DNA of 64,000 nt from Polyporus tsugae (Eukaryota; Basidiomycota; Agaricomycetes; Polyporales; Polyporaceae): NCBI GenBank assembly GCA_024305745.1, contig JAHRBS010000003.1, positions 2,108,001 to 2,172,000 on the forward strand, read 5' to 3'. How positions within the stretch are numbered: position 1 is the first letter of the stretch; each line of letters opens with the position of its first letter. The position numbers and the translations under genes were made by a program. This document shows positions 21,616 to 32,997 of the stretch, in pieces. The notes below the pieces were generated by a model. That model was not told where the DNA came from. It worked only from the letters and a program-made list of their open reading frames with translations, and did not search any database.

Positions 21616-24600
21616 TCAATGGACCCTCGCCTTTTTCTTCGTCTGGCGGGTCTCCCCGGCCTCGGACTCCGGTGGACTCGACAGAGGTGTAGACGCTGCA
21701 GACGTGCTCCCGGAGACCGTCGTCTGCTGATGTTTGCGCTCGATCTCCTCGAGCCATTTGCCGCCTTCCGCGCCCTCGAAGAGCCACACATGGCTGCGGA
21801 GTGTATGTCAGCCTGCCGTGTTCATGTCCCAGCACCGCACGTAAAGCGTTGCGATGTAGTCAGAATCACAAGCCAGGACCCACCTGTTGCCCACTCGACG
21901 AGGCTCGATCTCAAATTCCGCCGACGGTCGCTTCTTCAGGTTAGGCCTCGGCGCGTCGAGTCTGTTGCTGATGCCCCTGGTTCCACCATCGGTCATCGGA
22001 GTGGATGCGGGTGGCCGTTCTGGGAGATCCCATCCGAGTTTGTGACAGAGATGGAGGACGACGTCGTCTGCGTTTCCAAGCAGGACCACCTGAGGTGAGT
22101 GCAGCACGTCGCGCGTTAGCGCTTCCGGAGCACGGAACCGACAAACGACCAAGCGGGTGGTGAACGAATGCTCACGTCCGGGTTGATGTGTCTGACAGGC
22201 GTCTTGTTAATCAGAACCTGCGGTACAGAGTGCGGTAGATGGGCTAGCCCGGGACGCTGGTGAGTTATATCGGTCGTCGGCCATGAGAGTGCGGATGGAA
22301 CTCACAGATGGTGTCTGACACAGGTGATACTTTGAGGGAGGTGCCGATGATGACGAGCAGGTCGACTTGGCCCCGGTCCTCTAGCAGCGAGCGGTCGAAT
22401 ACATCGTCGAGCTTCTCCCCAAAGAACGTTATGTCGGGCTGGGTGACGGTGGAGAGGGACCCATTAGCCTGCGTTCCCATGACACGAAATTCGGAGTCGC
22501 AGCAGCACTAGTACTAGTTGGATTACCTTCATGATACCGGATGGGTACAGCGGAGGCTCCGGTTCGTCGGAAGCATCGCTGTCCCACCCGTCCTTGCGCT
22601 TCTTGGCCTTCTTTTTCCCGGACTTGGTTGACACAGGTGGTTGAGGGACGTTGCACACTTTGCAAACGGGGACCTGCTGATTCATAATGTCGTCTGCAAT
22701 CTCACTTCCCGGGACGCGCACTCGGCAGTTGATACAAGAGGCGGTGGCGAAGGATCCGTGGCATTGCACGACGCGCTGGACCCCGGCAAGCGTCTCCAGC
22801 GTATCGATGTTCTGTGTGTAGTTCTGCACCCGACAGGCACCGCGGTCTCTATGGTGCGCAAAAAGGATTGTATTGAGGGACTTACTCGGAGGAGCTACAC
22901 GGATTTGGCGAGCCACATCACCTAAATTGACTCAGGAGGTCGGCCAAGGAGCCGTGAAACACATACCTTGCCTTTTTCTTCTATGAGCTTGATGAACCGG
23001 TGGCAAGGAGAGGGTATAAAGTTTGAAGGGTATATTTTGCTGCAGGACGCCGGTCGATCAGATGATTGACCACATATCATCGCACGTAAGGACACACCTC
23101 GCAAATGAACTGCGTGTAGAACCTTATTTGTTAGCGCGCGGCACGGGAGAACCTGCACTCATGATGCACTGACTAGAATACTAAAAATTTCAAGAGGGCT
23201 ATGTGAGCCGAGCCTGGAACTCGCTGGCACACAAGGCACAATCAGTTGTGGCTCACCAGCTGGGTTCTCGCGGAAGTACTGGATGTCAAACCTAGAGGCG
23301 AAATCGATCAGCCAACTGCTCAACCCGTCCACCTCTGATCTACTGACATCTGTTGCGGATCGTCCAGGTCGTACTCGCCGTTTTCTTGTAGAGACGCGTA
23401 CAGCCCGTCCCTCGATCGGAAGTCGGGGATCCCACATGAGACACCTGCATCATATCGACCCCATGCACAGGCGGCAGGAACGTGGGTGGGGAACGGGAGT
23501 AAGCGTCAGCGTCGTCTCTTCTCGGACGCCACAAAGCCCCCTCGGGAGCCATTAGACCGCACTTAGAAGCGGGGAGCGGAAAGACTGACTGATTCCGGCG
23601 CCGGTGAGTACCAGGATTCGTTTTGACGCCTTGATCAGATTGACCACGTCGTCGATCGTGTTGTACGTCAACAACCGCTCGCGCGATTCCAATCTGCGCA
23701 ACGTGGGGAGGATGGTGCGTGAGGGTGGTTGTGGGTGAAGAACGGTGCATGGGAATCCGGGAAGACACGCACTCTCGGGATAGCGCCACGCGCAGGAAGT
23801 AGATGAGCGTCCGGCGCTGCTTCGAACGAAGCTCCTTGCACTGCGGTCGCCCAGTACTAGTCAGACCTCCGATGCGGGTCGGGCGTAGCCAAAGTGGCGA
23901 TATCACTCACAAGGCAGACACCGAATGCGTATAGTAGCTTCGGGATTGGGATGGCGCGCTGCACGACGTATTCGTTTATGAAAGCAGCCATTCCTAATGG
24001 TCAAGGTGAGTCAAGAGAGAGTTCCACTTGGAACAGAAGAAGGGCGAAGAAATTTACCATGCTCCTTTAGAATGTATTTCATCTCCTTCACCTCCTGCGG
24101 CGTCCATGCGGTTTGCGCTGGCGAAGCCAAGAAGTCAGCATCTGGAACAACTTCCAGCGTCTCGAAACCACTCGGAAGCATCTACGCGTCTTTCCCATCT
24201 CGCCCCCGGAGCTAAACCTCGGAGCAGGACAAGGCACAATTCAAGCGCACCGTTCCTCGGTGCTCGCGTAATTGCCAGCCGAGGACGAAGCTTACCCTCC
24301 TGCAGGTACGCCGCGAACTCGTCTTGCTCCGGATCGTCCTTAGCATCTGCCTCGTTGTCGACTTCCTCGTCCCGGGCCGAAGTCGCCGGACCGGGGGCAC
24401 CTTCCACATCGACGTCTCGGTCCTCGTCTTCGGGACCAACCGAGGGACCGTCGAGCGGGAATCCATCCAGAATGTCCTCGATCACTTCGGGGTCCACGTC
24501 GACCACTTCTGCCGCCTCCACGAACGCGCGCACCTGCAGCCCGTACAGGCTGTTCGCTGCGCTCGGGCGCGGGCCCATTGGAGGACCGCTCGCAGGCCGT

Positions 24601-24629
24601 GTTGGTGGCGTTGGCGGCGCCGAAGACAT
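21616..24629 (-). CDS. SIR2-family NAD-dependent histone deacetylase (class I sirtuin)
   Basis: Fifteen exons: 24629-24296, 24141-24058, 23993-23911, 23834-23773, 23693-23590, 23444-23348, 23291-23257, 23122-23098, 23039-22967, 22894-22886, 22823-22527, 22438-22306, 22243-22176, 22089-21884 and 21793-21616; about 595 residues. An acidic N-terminus leads to the Sir2/Hst N-terminal helix bundle (EVKEMKYILKEHGMAAFINE). The catalytic core follows: RILVLTGAGIS, GIPDFRSRDGLY, NYTQNIDTLE, the catalytic His in VQCHGSF, zinc Cys pairs CINC and CKVC, and IIGTSLKVSPV. Exon 10 is a 9-nt microexon coding Leu-Leu-Arg that completes the conserved KLLRNYTQN motif. Exon 8 is the least certain: it gives GSTRSSFAS where relatives have a Phe-rich segment. 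A Lys/Arg-rich tail closes the protein. The expected role is histone deacetylation and silencing. Confidence 0.88.
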
Positions 24630-25102
24630 GTGCCGACGAAATCTGCAAATGACGCGACATTAATATCAGGCGAAACAGAAGGAGGTGCGATAAGACCTTT
24701 GGCGATGGTGGTGGTTCTGGACTAGGATCGCCTGGCGAGTACTGGCGCCCAAACCGTTCGCAGTCACGGGACGAATAATATTAATATTGACCGTAACCTT
24801 AACCCCGTGCCCTCGCACACAAGGTTTTGCACTAAAGTTTATCAATTGAAGCTTGCGACGAGGTGTCGAGGCAACAGACAGAAGAAGGAGTATACTGTGC
24901 CAGCGACATACACGACAACGGCGTACGGAACGACAGCGGAAAACGAATGCAAAGCGTGTTTGGGGTTGTCGACTACAAAGGGGTATCCTGACAACCCAAC
25001 GAGAACAGGTTATACGAACTGCGTGTGACTACAAGCAGAGGATAAACTAAGCACGCGACACAGGTCCTAAAAGGATTGGCCACTCACAACATGGAAAAAA
25101 CA
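24630..25102. other. Promoter region of the SIR2-type gene
   Basis: These 473 bp lie between the SIR2-type start codon and the 3' end of the next minus-strand gene. An AT-rich AATAATATTAATATTG patch occurs near 24774. No gene was seen. Confidence 0.45.
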
Positions 25103-27116
25103 TCACTCGATCACGTCTCCGTCTTTCAAAAGAAGCTCGTCGTCCCCGGTTTCGTCGGCACGAAGGGGTTCCGGGTTCGTTCGCATCTTGATGGTCGGCC
25201 ATCCATCGTGCTTGCGCCGGATGCCTCCAGAGCTAGCCTGAGTCACAGTCCCAGAACGAGTACGCCTTGACGCAGAGTGCTGAGTGGAGGTAGAGTCGAA
25301 GGAAGCCGATGACCCCATCGCCGGAAGCTTCGTGTAGTCTGAGGCCCGGATAGTATCGCCACGCTTGCGCCTAACTCCACCATTTTTGGTGGCCGCAGAG
25401 GTTGAACTTCTTGCTTCGAGAGATCGAGATGACGAGGACAGGACCACGCCCGAGTCATCCGCCCTGTGGAAGCCCGACCACTTTTGGTCCTCTAAATCGC
25501 CCAGCACGCAGGATTAGCAGGACTTTTGCACCAGGAAGGCGCTGCCACGGAGACGCGTAGGTGCGCAGCCGGCACTTACCGTCCAGTCCAAGTACCGAGA
25601 AGAGGTCCAAGAGCTCGTCGCCCTCCGGGTCGGGGCAAACCTGAACGGGGGCACCAGAGCTAGGAGACGATGGAGGTCCAGGGAAATCCCTCCGACTATC
25701 GGAGGAATCCTGACAAGATGCAGACTGCAGAGAACGAGTGGGAGCCATCCAGTTGGGTCTGATCCTGGAGGCAGAGCTGATTGGTGAGCTGCTGAGCGAA
25801 AATGCGGGTCCGAGGTCTGACTCTGGGATGCGTATCTGCAGTTCAGGGGATCGAGATCCTTCCGAAGCAGCAGGTCGAGGATACTGTTTGGTTTCAGACA
25901 AGAGCGCAGAGAAATCCAGCGAAGAAGAGAACAGACTGTCGCTCGAAAGGTGGACGATAGTTCGGCGGCGGCGGCGAGGCGGGTCGGGTCGGCTAGGACG
26001 GGAGTCAAGTGGCGAACCAGGAAGACTACTGTCGGACATATCAACGTCGCTGTCATAGCGGAAACTCCTAACAGGGGGAGGGGGATCTGCGTCCAGTTGC
26101 GGCATGAGACCGTGTACCCAGGCGCCAACTGTAGAACTTCGCCGCCTCCGTGGAGGGGTGGATATCTGCATGGGCGCATCGATGAAAAACGACGCGTGCT
26201 CGACAGCCGCATCTGTCTTTCCGCGTTCGCCATCGACATCAGCATCGGAGTGTGCGGTCGGCGTGGGGTGGGGGAGCACAGCTTTGGCAGGAACAAGCCA
26301 ATTACGAGAAGACAAATGGTCCAGCGCTGGCTTTAGAGCAGGAGTAGAACTCGAGCGGTTATGATGGGCTTGCACATTCGGTTTTCCCTGGGTTGCCGAG
26401 TTCATCACTCCGGTGACCGTCGGAGGCACCTGAGGCCCTACGAGGTATGCCGCCTGGATAACGTTGCGGTCCACGACCTTTTCCTGAAGAGCATCCAACT
26501 GAGATAGCGCACGAGAGTGGTGGGCGGATCGCTTCCGAACACCGCGGGTATTGCTGCCGGGAGAAGATGCGCGAGAACCAGGGCGGCTGCTGAAAGGAGA
26601 GGCGAGGGAATGAAAGCCAAGTTGTGTGGCGTTCTCCTTCAAGTTGCGGGAACTGGTACGTGAAAGGATCCTCTTGGCAACTGGCAAGGGTGAGAGTTGG
26701 TCTTGTGCAGCAGGAGCTAACCTAGCAGGAGAAAACACCATGGAGTGGTCGGACGGCACTGCAAGGGGAGGAGTACGGATGTGCGAGGCTGTGGGTAGAC
26801 GGTTGTCGCGCATATAGTCATCGTCTGAAGGAGCGTCGGGATCGGGGGAGGTAGGCTTCTGTCTCTTGTGCGGACGTCCTTCTGCGACCGCGTCCTTGTC
26901 CCCGGTCTTCTCGGCATCGTCGGCGGCGTTGATAGAACGTGTGACCAGGCGCGCGCGTTTGTTCATCCTGTTGGCCATCACAGAGAAATCGACCTCCTCT
27001 CTCTCCGGGCTAAGGGCTCGGATGGGGGACGACTGAGTTGCGGTGGATTCAACATCTCTGCGACGGGTGCGACGACGAGAATAGGTGGTGAGCGGTCTAC
27101 GTGAGGAGGAAGCCAT
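25103..27116 (-). CDS. Unknown disordered, basic/Ser-Pro-rich protein
   Basis: Two exons (27116-25580, 25491-25103) code about 641 residues. No recognised domain. The N-terminus is very basic (SRRRTRRRD) and further Arg/Lys clusters (KRARLV, RKRSAHHSR, RRRRRTIVHLSS) look like nuclear localisation signals. Much of the chain is Ser, Pro and Asp rich with many SP/TP sites that could be phosphorylated. The two most conserved-looking patches are near residue 235 (DRNVIQAAYLVGPQVPP) and the acidic EGDELLDLFSVLGLD that spans the splice. The intron has GTAAGT...TTTAG borders with phase 1. The ATG at 27116 was preferred to an in-frame ATG 78 nt upstream because it begins MASSSRR and sits nearer the shared promoter with the divergent gene at 27367. 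A nuclear regulatory role is a guess. Confidence 0.65.
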
Positions 27117-27366
27117 GTGTTGTGGATGTCGAGAGGACTGGAGGCACTGGCAGAGGAGAGGCGAGTGTTGGTGTCGATGACGACGCGAGGCCAAACTCGC
27201 GCAAACACATTACACGTCTCCAGCGCCTGTAACTTGAAGCTCTCCCCCGCCCGCACTCGTTCGCTGTCCCGTCTTTCTTGAATGACCCTCGCTCTCTAGT
27301 CCACGTCTGCCTTCGCGCTCACTCATATAGTCTGCCTGGTGCACTCCCTAACTTACGACACACATC

Positions 27367-30300
27367 ATGGTCGTCACACGACGTACCCCTGCTGCGCCCG
27401 TGCCAACCTCGCGCAACCCTTCCTCTCAGCCGATTCCTCGTATCGCTAAGAAGCCCAATCCTGACACGCCCAGCGTACCCGGCAAGCCGAGCCCGCTCTC
27501 TAATGGAAGCACACTTGATTCCAGTAATAGAGCAAGCGATGTGGACGTGGACAAAGCAGTGAGTGTCTTCTTTTCCCGGCCCCAGTCATGTTGTGGTCTT
27601 GGTTGAGCCACTTGCATGTGGTTGTATGTCTATTTCCGTCGTTTCAAGTGAGGAAATGTGTAGCATGCGGTTGGAAGGTCGGTGCAACGGTCTTCCCTTC
27701 GTTCCGACCTCTCATCGTATGACGTGCTGGTTGTGAAACTCCCGATGTCGCTCGCGCACCGGTTGAGCCCTCGATGCCCAGTTCTCATTCATGACATGAA
27801 CCGATGTTCGGTAGCTACAGTCGCGTGATGTCACCGACTTAATATAAAACTTTCTACGACTGAGTTACAGTTTATCCCGGGTGGGTTCTGCCTGTAGCCC
27901 CACCGCTGGATGTACGTACTTCCGGTAGAATGACGCGTCAATCCGAACATCTTCGGGACTGAGGATCTCCGGTACTTGAGGGTACTCCTGACGTCCCACG
28001 ATTTGGTGCACTTCATTCAACAAATCATCTTAGGGCGATTACTCATTGTCATGAGTTTCACTAGGCCGGCGCTGCATCCAAATCTGCCAAGTCGAAAGGG
28101 AAACAGAAGACCAAAAAGGGAGGGAAAGTAAGGAGGGTTTCACGAGTTTCCGTGGTCTTCGCTGATCGTTGGCACCAGAAGAAATCTAGTGGCCCTACGA
28201 GTTTCATGGAGTTTGTTTTCCGCTTACTCATGTTATGGTTCACGATCTACACCCTCGCTGTCTGTCCGGCAGACCTGCAGCTCAAATCTCCGGTATGTCG
28301 GGGCCTCGCGCAATACCGGACTCTCGTCATCGAGCCGTACATCCTTCCTCCAATCGAACACGCGCTGGCACATCCTTCCGTAGCGCCCTACGTCGCGAAA
28401 GTCAAGCCATATGTCGACAAGGCCGTACGCACAGCGAAGCCCGTCGCTGTGCGGGTTCACAAGGAGTTCAACGCCCGGGTCGTCCCGCAGTGGAACAAGC
28501 GCGTCGTGCCGCTATATCACAAGTACGCTGTGCCGCAGCTCGTGAAGCTCGACGCGCAGACCGCACCATACCGTACTCGGGTGGAGAAGGAGTACGAGCA
28601 ACTCCTGGCGCCTTACGTGCGCCGCACCGCCTCCACGGTGTACCAGCTGCAGGAGCAGGTGCGTCCATACGTCGTCCTTGCCGCCCAGAAGACGTATCAG
28701 GGGTATCAAGTCGTTCGCCCATATGCTCGTCCTATGTGGGAGAAGACCAAGGCGGTATTGGCGCAGCTTGCGGCCGTCCTAGGCGAACAGCGGCGACAGT
28801 TTGTGGATCCCCACGTACAGAAGATTTGGGAGCATGTCAAGGAAATGAGCAGTGGCAAACCCCTGGCATCTTCCACGCCTCACGCCCGGAGTGCCACGAC
28901 GTCGCAACCCTCCAAGGCTTCCTCCCAAGTTTCTCAGGCATCGGCGAAGGCTTCGTCGTCCTTGTCCTCGGTTTTGTCATCCGCCGTCTCTGGATCCACC
29001 GCTATTTCCAGCTCCGTCACTCAGACCGCCTCTAGTGCGACCTCAGAGACAGTCTCTAGTTCCAAGCCAGCCCCTCTCTCTCAATCTGCCGAATCTGCGA
29101 AGTCGTCCGTCGTAGAGGCTGGTTACAAAGCGTCGTCCGTGGTTTCAAGCGCATCAAGTGTCCTCAAGTCCACCGCCTCGGTGATCTCTGAGTCGTTGTC
29201 GGCCACTGTTTCTTCCTCCGTTTCAGCCACAAGTAACGCCGTCGTCCCTCCGACCGCCTCCCTTGCCGCAGAAGCCCAGTACGGCTCCGTGGATAGCGCA
29301 TCATTTGTCGCGGGGGAGATCCCTTTGGCCGCTTCATCTTTGGTTGAAAGTGGTACCGCCGCAGCACACGACGGCGCGAGCCAAGCTCTGTCATCAGTCG
29401 CGAGGTCCGCCGCTTCTTCAGCTTCGGACAGCGTGGTGGGGTCTTCCGGCGTGGTTTCTGCTACGGCCTCGGTCGCCGCCGCGTCTGTCGCCGACTCTGC
29501 CCAGCCCACTGCCAGTCCTCCAGCGGCAGGGAAGACTGAGCATGATGACCTTGATTTCCTGTCTGATCCGGACCTGGACGCATTCAAGGCCGAGCTCGGC
29601 CTGTCTGAGGAGGACCTCCTCTCGGACCCCTTCGAGGCCTCCGGTCCCGCCGAGCCACACGTCGAGACCGAGGAGGAACGCGAGGCGAGGCTTGAGGCCG
29701 CCCGCGAGAAGACCGCACGTGACCGCGCAGTCATCCAGGGCCGGCACGTCAAGTGGGAGACGCAGGTTGTGGAGGAGATTCAGGCCAAGAAGAAGGCGCT
29801 CCGCAAGACTCTGGTTGCCATCCGCAAGGCCGCCGTCGTCGAGCTGAAGGGCAACGCGGAGATCCGGAACGAGGTTGACAACCTCATCGAGGATGGGGAG
29901 AAGTTCCTCCGCGGTGCCGAGAAGTACCTGGCGAACCTGCGCAAGGAGAGCAGGAAGATCGAAGAGAAGCGCACCATTTGGGACCGCATCGTCGGGAAGG
30001 TCGAAGAGAAGTTCACCGACCGCCTGCATCAGACGGAGGCTGTCGTCAACGGCTGGTACAAGGGCGTTCTCGATAACGAGCTGGCAGAGGTGTGCACCGT
30101 GATCGTGCTATTCTCGCCCATTATTCTCATATTTGTTTTAGGTGGATAAGCTTACGAAAGAGATCAAGGACCTCGCGGAACGCGCTCAGGCTGACATTGG
30201 TCTTGACTACGCGTACCTCGACGACGTCACCTACCAAGACTGGCAACGCTATCACGATTTGATCCGTCGTATGTCATCTCCAAACGATTCCGTTCAATTC

Positions 30301-30786
30301 GGTTGCGGTTGCTAACTCTCATGTTTCGCAGGGAGCGAGAACTTCACTGTGCACGCGCACAGCGTTCAGGATGGCACCCACCCCTCACCTCCCATTAACC
30401 CTATCACCGTCGTGATCAAGGAACTCCAGGATGAGGTTGACGACGTGATCGCTGGATTCAATGCCCGGCTTCGCAAGATCAAGCGCAGCGGCGCTCGTGT
30501 GTTCGGTAGCCCCGTGCCCGCTGACGAGGAGGAACAGGAGGACGAGTCCGCGTCTATCCTTCCCATCGAGGACTCGGAGCAAACCGAGAGGATTCGTAAT
30601 GTGGCGATCGGCCGTGGTAAAGGGGAGGTCGAGGCTGCGCTGAATCGCGTTGCTGAGGCGGATGCTCAGAAGACGTCATCCCCGGGCGCAGTCGGGGACG
30701 CGGACACGGTCGCCCAGAGCCTCAGCGAGGAGATCGCGAGCGAGGAGACATCCGATGCGGCGGCGCCTGTGCATCAGGAGCTGTAG
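27367..30786 (+). CDS. Membrane-anchored helical-repeat protein of unknown function
   Basis: Five exons: 27367-27558, 28065-28127, 28179-30089, 30142-30268 and 30332-30786; about 915 residues. A Pro/Ser-rich start is followed by a Lys-rich segment and one hydrophobic segment (FRLLMLWFTIYTLAVCP). About 170 residues of amphipathic repeats come next, with Pro-Tyr/Val-Val spacing and recurring PYV, HKY and PQ motifs reminiscent of apolipoprotein or perilipin-like lipid-binding helices. Then there is a Ser/Ala/Val-rich low-complexity stretch (near 28880-29520) and a conserved-looking C-terminal coiled coil (EEEREARLEAAREKTARDRA, then a KWETQVVEEI helix). The architecture suggests a protein anchored in an internal membrane with a large cytosolic helical part. 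Intron 1 is 506 nt, about ten times the local norm, although both borders and phase 0 fit. Function not assigned. Confidence 0.7.
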
Positions 30787-31482
30787 GTCTCGGTCGTGTG
30801 TGGCTTTTGGGTTTGGATAGTTCGTTTTGCATGCTGTGTTTGTGAGTTTCATTCCGAACGCCTTCCAACGTTTCGTGAAGCGAATTGTCCTCCCCCCCCC
30901 AAACTCTGACACGCCTCCGTCACCAGGCACGGCTTTCTGTTGGTGGCATCCCTCGGAGATTTATTTTGTATCCTTGCTTTCGCTTCTTGAGTTCGTGGCA
31001 CTATGTATTTATTTGGTTGCCGGACGTCTTAGTCTAGATAGCGCTTTACCTCGACCACCCCCTTCCCATTTTTTTTACCCTACTCACGCAACATGCTTTC
31101 TTGTTATGGTATCATCAATACGTTATGACTAGTATGGCTTGCACAGGCTTTGTGAAGTTTGCTGCACCAAAATTTATCGCCGTTGACACCCACTGTGTGC
31201 GCTTGAATTTTTGAATGGGAGGATTACGGAAGCCGTGGAAGTTCGTCGTCGGCTGACGGAAGCTGACGGAGACCTCACACACGGATTAGGCATGAGAGTT
31301 TCAATATACAGACCAATGGACATCGCGCAGCAGCGACAGGGAAAATAATACAGACAGCAAAGACGGCCAAGGAAAGAAAGATAAAAGTTCAGCGGATGCA
31401 CACGAAAAAAAAGGTCCGCGGACCCGCACAAAGGAACTTCGGAGCGCACAGTGAGACGACAAAAAACTGATTCAGAACATGT
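30787..31482. other. Convergent 3' region
   Basis: This is the 3' flank of the helical-repeat gene and of the HP1 gene on the other strand. It contains T- and C-rich tracts (a C run near 30893, a T run near 31070). No gene was seen. Confidence 0.5.
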
Positions 31483-32618
31483 TCACTCCTGCATAGCGTC
31501 CTCTTCTGTCGGTTTCCACCGGAGATTGCTCTCGTAAAACTCGATAAGCTGAGGCGAACTCGTGAGTTTACCGATACCGACGGGCTGCAGCTAAGGCAAA
31601 GACGGACCTTGTAAGGGATCTTATGCTTGCAAACATCCGACGTCTCTCGTCCGTGGCCCTTGCCGTTTTTCCTGCGGTGGCCGGGCGCGCAATGTAAGCC
31701 GTCCGTGGACCGACAGAGCCCCAGGCCAAGGACGGAGGTACTCACAGCGTGAAGTACACGAGCAACTCGTTGTTGTCCGTGCGCTCGACCGTGTCGATGG
31801 ACTCGACGAGGTGTTCCCAGGTGCTGAGCTCCTTCCACTTCTGCATGTCGGTATACTCCTCCTCGTCTTGATTTTCCGTGGCCACTGCGCCACGTTTTCC
31901 GCCCTTTCCGGTGCTCTTGCGCTGCTTCTTCTTGGGAATATCTTCCATCAACACATCCTCGTCCTGCTCCTCGGACAGGGGGCGTGCCTGAGACTTCGGT
32001 GGCCGGCCACGCTTTTTGGGAGGCGGGAGAGGTTCCTCCTCGTCCTCATCGTTCTTGGCGGCCGACTTGCGCGGTTTGGCTGTGGGTTTGGGTTTCACGT
32101 CCGACTTGCGACCGCCCGCCTTCTTGCCCGTCTTCCTCCAGTAGTCGTCGATAAGCTCCCTCGCGCCCCTGGACGCGCGCAAGATAGCATAAAGTCAGCA
32201 TATGCGTCCTGGAGAGGGGCAAGAGGGCGACAGACACTCACTCCGCGTCCTTTTCGTCCACCCAGCTGTTGTGCTCCTCGTCGTAGCCCTTCCACTTGAC
32301 GAGGTAGCCCACCCTTTCCTGTCGGCGCGTCCAGACGCGATTAGCTTCGGTGGTCCTGCGCAATACGCGTCAGTCGTGAAGTGTGCCACGCACCCCTTCG
32401 AACGCCCCCGGTCTGGCATCCAGAATGGCCTCGATCTCGTACTCCTCCTCGTCCTCGTCGCCAGAGCCGCTGCCCGACGCCCCCGGCCCTGCTGCATCTG
32501 CATCGTGCCCTTTGTTGTTTAACGCGTTCTTGACCGTGGACGCAGACTTCTTCGCAGACTTGGGCTGCTCAGACTCACTCTCAGAGCCTGGGACTTCCTT
32601 TGTGGTGGCCCTAACCAT
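31483..32618 (-). CDS. Heterochromatin protein 1 (chromodomain and chromoshadow)
   Basis: Five exons: 32618-32394, 32318-32242, 32168-31746, 31671-31608 and 31548-31483; about 284 residues. The chromodomain (residues 59-115) has the aromatic cage pattern expected for H3K9me binding: EEYEIEAILDAR, then YLVKWKGYDEEHNSWVDEKD. The hinge holds KKRGRPPK at residues 152-159, an AT-hook-like core. The chromoshadow domain (about 215-284) includes TWEHLVESIDTVER and ends KLIEFYESNLRW, the dimerisation helix. The last intron acceptor was set at 31549 because only this join gives the conserved chromoshadow end. HP1/Swi6 proteins bind H3K9-methylated nucleosomes and build heterochromatin. It is transcribed in the same direction as Y14, 379 bp downstream of that gene's stop. 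Confidence 0.92.
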
Positions 32619-32997
32619 TGCAGCAGTGATCAAAACGCGAGGGGACGGGGGAGGAGGTTGCGGTAGACGGGAAGGTCCTGGTCAGCGGGGGCAAGCCACA
32701 CAAACAGCACGGTCGTGCGAACTGACGCGTGACATGCGCGCCCAAACAGTGAAACAGTGACATCACACCCACGCCTGGCCCAAGGTCCATGGCCTCAAGT
32801 CGAGCAGACGCAGCCCGACGGTTTTGCAGGGTAACAACGCAGTGCATACGAGGTGGAAGAAAGGATGCTTGGGGGTAATTTACATACTTTAAAGTACGAG
32901 CGAGCGATTTTCACAACAAGACTGAGGTGTCACGGGGCCATGACGCGTACAACGTATCTTCCATACACACGGACAAGGACTCGATGTCGACGACATT
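32619..32997. other. Promoter region of HP1 gene
   Basis: These 379 bp separate the Y14 stop codon from the HP1 start. Nothing distinctive was seen apart from GC-rich sequence. Confidence 0.45.

Noticed and set aside
29123..30029. Long antisense frames opposite the helical-repeat gene
   Set aside because: They mirror the low-complexity Ser/Ala and Glu-rich codons of the + strand gene and have no independent support.
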